A DNA stretch of 64,000 nucleotides from Caulobacter sp. RHG1 (GTDB taxonomy: Bacteria > Pseudomonadota > Alphaproteobacteria > Caulobacterales > Caulobacteraceae), in the NCBI RefSeq assembly GCF_013181195.1, contig NZ_SMZP01000007.1:335243-399242 (forward strand), read 5' to 3'. The notes below the pieces were generated by a model. It saw only the letters and a program-made list of their open reading frames with translations. It searched no databases and was not told the origin of the DNA. Shown here in pieces: positions 61,856-64,000 of this stretch. The position numbers and the translations under genes were made by a program. Position 1 is the stretch's first letter, and each line of letters begins with the position of its first letter.

Positions 61856-62908
61856 ATGACGCTCACCGCCGCCGACCTGGCGCGCCGCCTGGCCGATCGC
61901 GCCGAAACCGTCTGCCGCCACTATCTCTCCAATGGCCGTCGCGAAGGCGCCTACTGGCTCGTGGGCGACGTCGATAACGCACCGGGGCGCAGCCTCTATG
62001 TTCGCCTGACGGGCCCGCCATCAGGTCGCGGCGCTCAGGGACGCTGGATGGACGCGGCCACCGGCCAGCATGGCGACCTCCTCGACCTCATCGGACTGAG
62101 CCTCGGACACACCCGGCTTGGCGAAACCCTCGACGAGGCGCGCCGATGGCTGGCCTTGCCCGACGACCTTGCCGGCGGCGAGCCCAACCCTCGCCCCTCG
62201 CGGCGTCGCTCGCACGGGTCGAGCGAACGGGCCGCGCGCCGCCTCTACGCCATGGCCTCGCCGCTACTGGGCACCCTCGGCGAAACCTATCTTCACGCCC
62301 GAGGCCTTGACGCCCGACGCGCCGCCGCCACGCTCCGCTTTCACTCCGGCTGCTATTATCGGCCCGCGAGCACCGACGCCCCAGACACCGCGACGGCCTG
62401 GCCGGCGATCATCGCACCGGTGACCGATCTGGCCGGACGCCAGACCGGAGCCCACCGCACCTGGCTCGATCGGCAAGGGCGCGGCAAAGCGCCCATCGCC
62501 ACGCCCCGGCGCGCGATGGGCGCCCTCGCCGGCGGGGGCGTCCGCTTCGGCGTGGCGCAGGACGTCCTGGCCGCGGGCGAAGGGCTCGAGACCATACTGT
62601 CGCTGGGCGACCTAGCCCCCGCCCTTCCGCTCGTCGCCGCACTCTCCTCGGCGCACCTGGCCGCCCTGGCGCTGCCGTCTTCGCTTCGGCGCCTCTATGT
62701 CGTCGTCGACCCTGATCCGGCCGGCCGCGCGGCCGCGCTCGCCCTGGCCCAGCGCGCCGGGGCGGCGGGAATCCAGACGCGCGCCCTAGGCTCGGACGTG
62801 GACGACCTCAACGACGCCTTGCGCCGCATGGGTCCACGCGCCCTGACCGCCCACCTCGCCTCGCAGATCGCCCCCGAGGACCTCACCCGCTTCTTGCCAC
62901 GCGTCTAG
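61856..62908 (+). CDS. Toprim-domain primase-like protein (DUF7146 type)
   Basis: A 350-residue protein found next to ParB-like genes on mobile elements. The N-terminal part (RLADRAETVCRHYLSNGRRE, and LYVRLTGPPSGRG) resembles the DUF7146 region; the C-terminal Toprim domain (about residues 225-330) has DVLAAGEGLETILSLG and LYVVVDPDPAGRAAALALAQ with the metal-binding Glu and D-x-D. A role in priming or processing element DNA is likely from family knowledge. No helicase or zinc finger is visible. Confidence 0.85.
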   Translation: MTLTAADLARRLADRAETVCRHYLSNGRREGAYWLVGDVDNAPGRSLYVRLTGPPSGRGAQGRWMDAATGQHGDLLDLIGLSLGHTRLGETLDEARRWLALPDDLAGGEPNPRPSRRRSHGSSERAARRLYAMASPLLGTLGETYLHARGLDARRAAATLRFHSGCYYRPASTDAPDTATAWPAIIAPVTDLAGRQTGAHRTWLDRQGRGKAPIATPRRAMGALAGGGVRFGVAQDVLAAGEGLETILSLGDLAPALPLVAALSSAHLAALALPSSLRRLYVVVDPDPAGRAAALALAQRAGAAGIQTRALGSDVDDLNDALRRMGPRALTAHLASQIAPEDLTRFLPRV

Positions 62909-62928
62909 ACGCCGCCCCCAGCGCCCGG

Positions 62929-63290
62929 TTGGCCGTGGAAGGGTTCGGGCGGGCGCCCGCCGGACGTTGGACCATGCCGCGGCCTCCCGGCGAGACCAGG
63001 CCACGCCCACGGCCTTCTAGAGGGCGATCTAGGCGGGCGACGTCGACGGCGCGCAACGCCGGAGCGGGACTGTTTTCCGCCGCCGAGCAGAGCTCGGCTT
63101 TGCATCGCCAGACAAAACAGTCCCGCCCCGGCGTCCTCCGCTGCGCTCCGGCCGCAAGCGGTGCCCGCCGCCGCCGCCGCCCGAGAGGGATCGCCACGAA
63201 GGCCGCGATGGGCGCGGCCTGATCCCCCAGGAGGACGCCGCCATGGCCCTCGATCCCGGCTTCGACACACCCGAACCCTTCCACGGCCAA
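62929..63290. repeat. Perfect 21-bp inverted repeat, arms 62929-62949 and 63270-63290
   Basis: The right arm is inside codons 10-16 of the DUF2493 gene (CCCGAACCCTTCCACGGCCA plus one base); the left arm lies just after the Toprim gene. They enclose about 320 bases, including the nested hairpin at 63057-63133. The left arm may be an inverted fragment of the gene start or part of a regulatory fold. Confidence 0.7.
63057..63133 (+). other. Nested stem-loop in the leader of the DUF2493 gene
   Basis: An outer 20-bp stem (63057-63076 with 63114-63133, one mismatch) encloses a perfect 7-bp hairpin GCCGAGC-AGA-GCTCGGC (63082-63098). It lies 110 bases before the DUF2493 start in a 334-bp gap with no gene. 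Terminator, attenuator or structured RNA are all possible. Confidence 0.55.
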
Positions 63291-63889
63291 TCGGCCACCG
63301 GCTATGCGCTCGACGCGTTGGCCCTCTTCGGCTCGCCGCCCCTCGACGCCGACAGCGATCCTCGCCCGCCGGCAGACCCCTTGGCCCTTACCGGCGCCGC
63401 AGCCGACGTCTTCGACGCCCTCGTCGCCACGCTCAGCGACACGCGCCTGGAGCCCCTCCTGCCCGAACTGCTCTGGTCTGCGGTCGATCTCTTTCACCGC
63501 GCCGCCGACCGGCTGCAGCGCCGCCTGGACGACAACGAGGACGCCCAGAAGCTCAGCCAGCAACGCCAGGACGGCTCGGAGGTCGCCTCCGTCGAGCTCG
63601 AACGGCTCCTCGCCGAAGGCCAGCGGCTCCTCGACCAGCGCGATGGCCTCGAGCATCTTCGCGACGCGGCGGCGGCCGAATTCCTGCGCCACACCGGCGC
63701 GGGCTGGACGCCCAGGGCCGGCTCGCGCGTCAACCGCGCCGCCCTGACCGCGACAATGATCGACAGCCGCGACTTCCTGGCCGCTCGACGACGCGCCGAG
63801 ACCCAAGTCCTGGCGCCACCCGGCCCGAAGATCGCTTTCACCGGCGGCTCGACCTGCAACGACCACGCCCGGATCTGGGAGGCGCTAGA
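63243..63889 (+). pseudogene. DUF2493-domain gene, interrupted by an IS481-type element
   Basis: The frame from ATG 63243 gives about 216 residues (MALDPGFDTPEPFHGQSATG to IWEALD) typical of the N-terminal two thirds of DUF2493/SLOG-type proteins on alphaproteobacterial mobile elements. The nucleotide-binding start AFTGGSTCNDHARIWEALD is reached, then homology stops at 63889, exactly where an IS481-like end begins. The remaining third is presumably beyond the window. The gene is closed by neither stop nor terminator here. Confidence 0.85.
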
Positions 63890-64000
63890 TGTCGAAGCTA
63901 TGAAGGTTGTTCACCCGGAGGCGGGCTTGAACGAAGCTGGGGTTGCGACACTCCACTTCCAGAGCCGGAAGCCCCCGGATGAACATCCATCACAATGCCC
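63890..64000 (+). mobile_element. Left end of an IS481-family insertion sequence (partial)
   Basis: The segment starts TGTCGAAG immediately after GCTAGA, which fits the NCTAGN target preference of IS481, and continues for 89 bases to a transposase-like ATG in the context CCCCCGGATGAACATCCATC. Overall layout (TGT end, GGTTGT, then GGATGAACA-CAT start) resembles Bordetella IS481. Only the left end is in the window. Confidence 0.75.
63979..64000 (+). CDS. IS481-family transposase, first seven codons only
   Basis: ATG at 63979 reads MNIHHNA, close to the MNIHKNARLT start seen in many IS481 transposases. The rest lies outside the window, so the family call rests on this start and on the element end. 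Confidence 0.6.

Noticed and set aside
62929..63222. 97-codon frame upstream of the DUF2493 gene
   Set aside because: It reads through the inverted repeat and nested hairpin and has low-complexity Arg/Pro/Ala sequence.
63161..63982. 273-codon frame overlapping the DUF2493 gene
   Set aside because: Arg/Pro-rich shadow frame; the frame from 63243 has recognisable DUF2493 sequence.

Overview
The window is high-GC DNA whose gene content fits an alphaproteobacterium of the Caulobacter/Phenylobacterium type: many TonB-dependent receptors, ECF sigma modules of the CnrYXH and FecIR kinds, and HutC-type, CueR and BigR regulators. It is an accessory region, either a plasmid or a large integrated element. 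The evidence is dense metal-resistance cargo, two orphan flagellar genes, decayed genes, a partial duplication, and at the right end plasmid/ICE-type genes (DUF932, ParB-like, Toprim, DUF2493), the last of them cut by an IS481-type element. I see no rRNA, tRNA or CRISPR array.

Layout. 0.2-5.2 kb: TonB receptor, two PepSY membrane proteins and a HutC-type GntR regulator, with a palindrome upstream that fits that regulator. 5.3-6.6 kb: copCD. 6.8-7.3 kb: a decayed cation-transporter gene. 7.3-13.3 kb (minus strand): acyltransferase, copA-copB-cusF and a first CnrYXH-like sigma/sensor/anti-sigma module. 13.5-16.9 kb: CopZ-like chaperone divergent from a Cu(I) P-type ATPase and CueR, with one CueR-type operator per direction. 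16.9-25.3 kb: orphan flgC, an unnamed secreted protein, a thioredoxin-reductase-like enzyme, a nuclease-like gene, a second CnrYXH-like module, a FixH-like protein, and an acyltransferase-DUF411-glycosyltransferase operon. 25.4-33.0 kb: CusRS-like two-component system, a siderophore-type receptor, a single-domain response regulator, an NTF2-like protein and another receptor. 33.3-36.4 kb: orphan fliQ, cytochrome c and cytochrome-FTR1 permease. 36.4-44.8 kb: a czc-type divalent-cation efflux operon. 45.0-47.6 kb: a BigR-controlled persulfide module. 47.9-58.0 kb: a segment bounded by a 289-bp direct repeat, holding a nuclease-like gene, a FecI-FecR-receptor set with a nonsense codon, and a receptor-peptidase pair. 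57.8-64.0 kb: mobile-element backbone.

The main result is a repeated promoter-like motif, GAGGG(G/C) - 15 or 16 bases - CGTA, upstream of eleven transcription units: copCD, copA-copB-cusF, both CnrYXH modules, the unnamed protein upstream of flgC, the thioredoxin-reductase-like gene, the FixH-like gene, the acyltransferase-DUF411-glycosyltransferase operon, the single-domain response regulator, one TonB receptor, and fliQ-cytochrome c-FTR1. The simplest reading is one ECF sigma regulon, driven by the CnrH-like factors, that joins copper handling with iron transport, envelope glycan modification and two stray flagellar genes. This is inference from sequence pattern and context.
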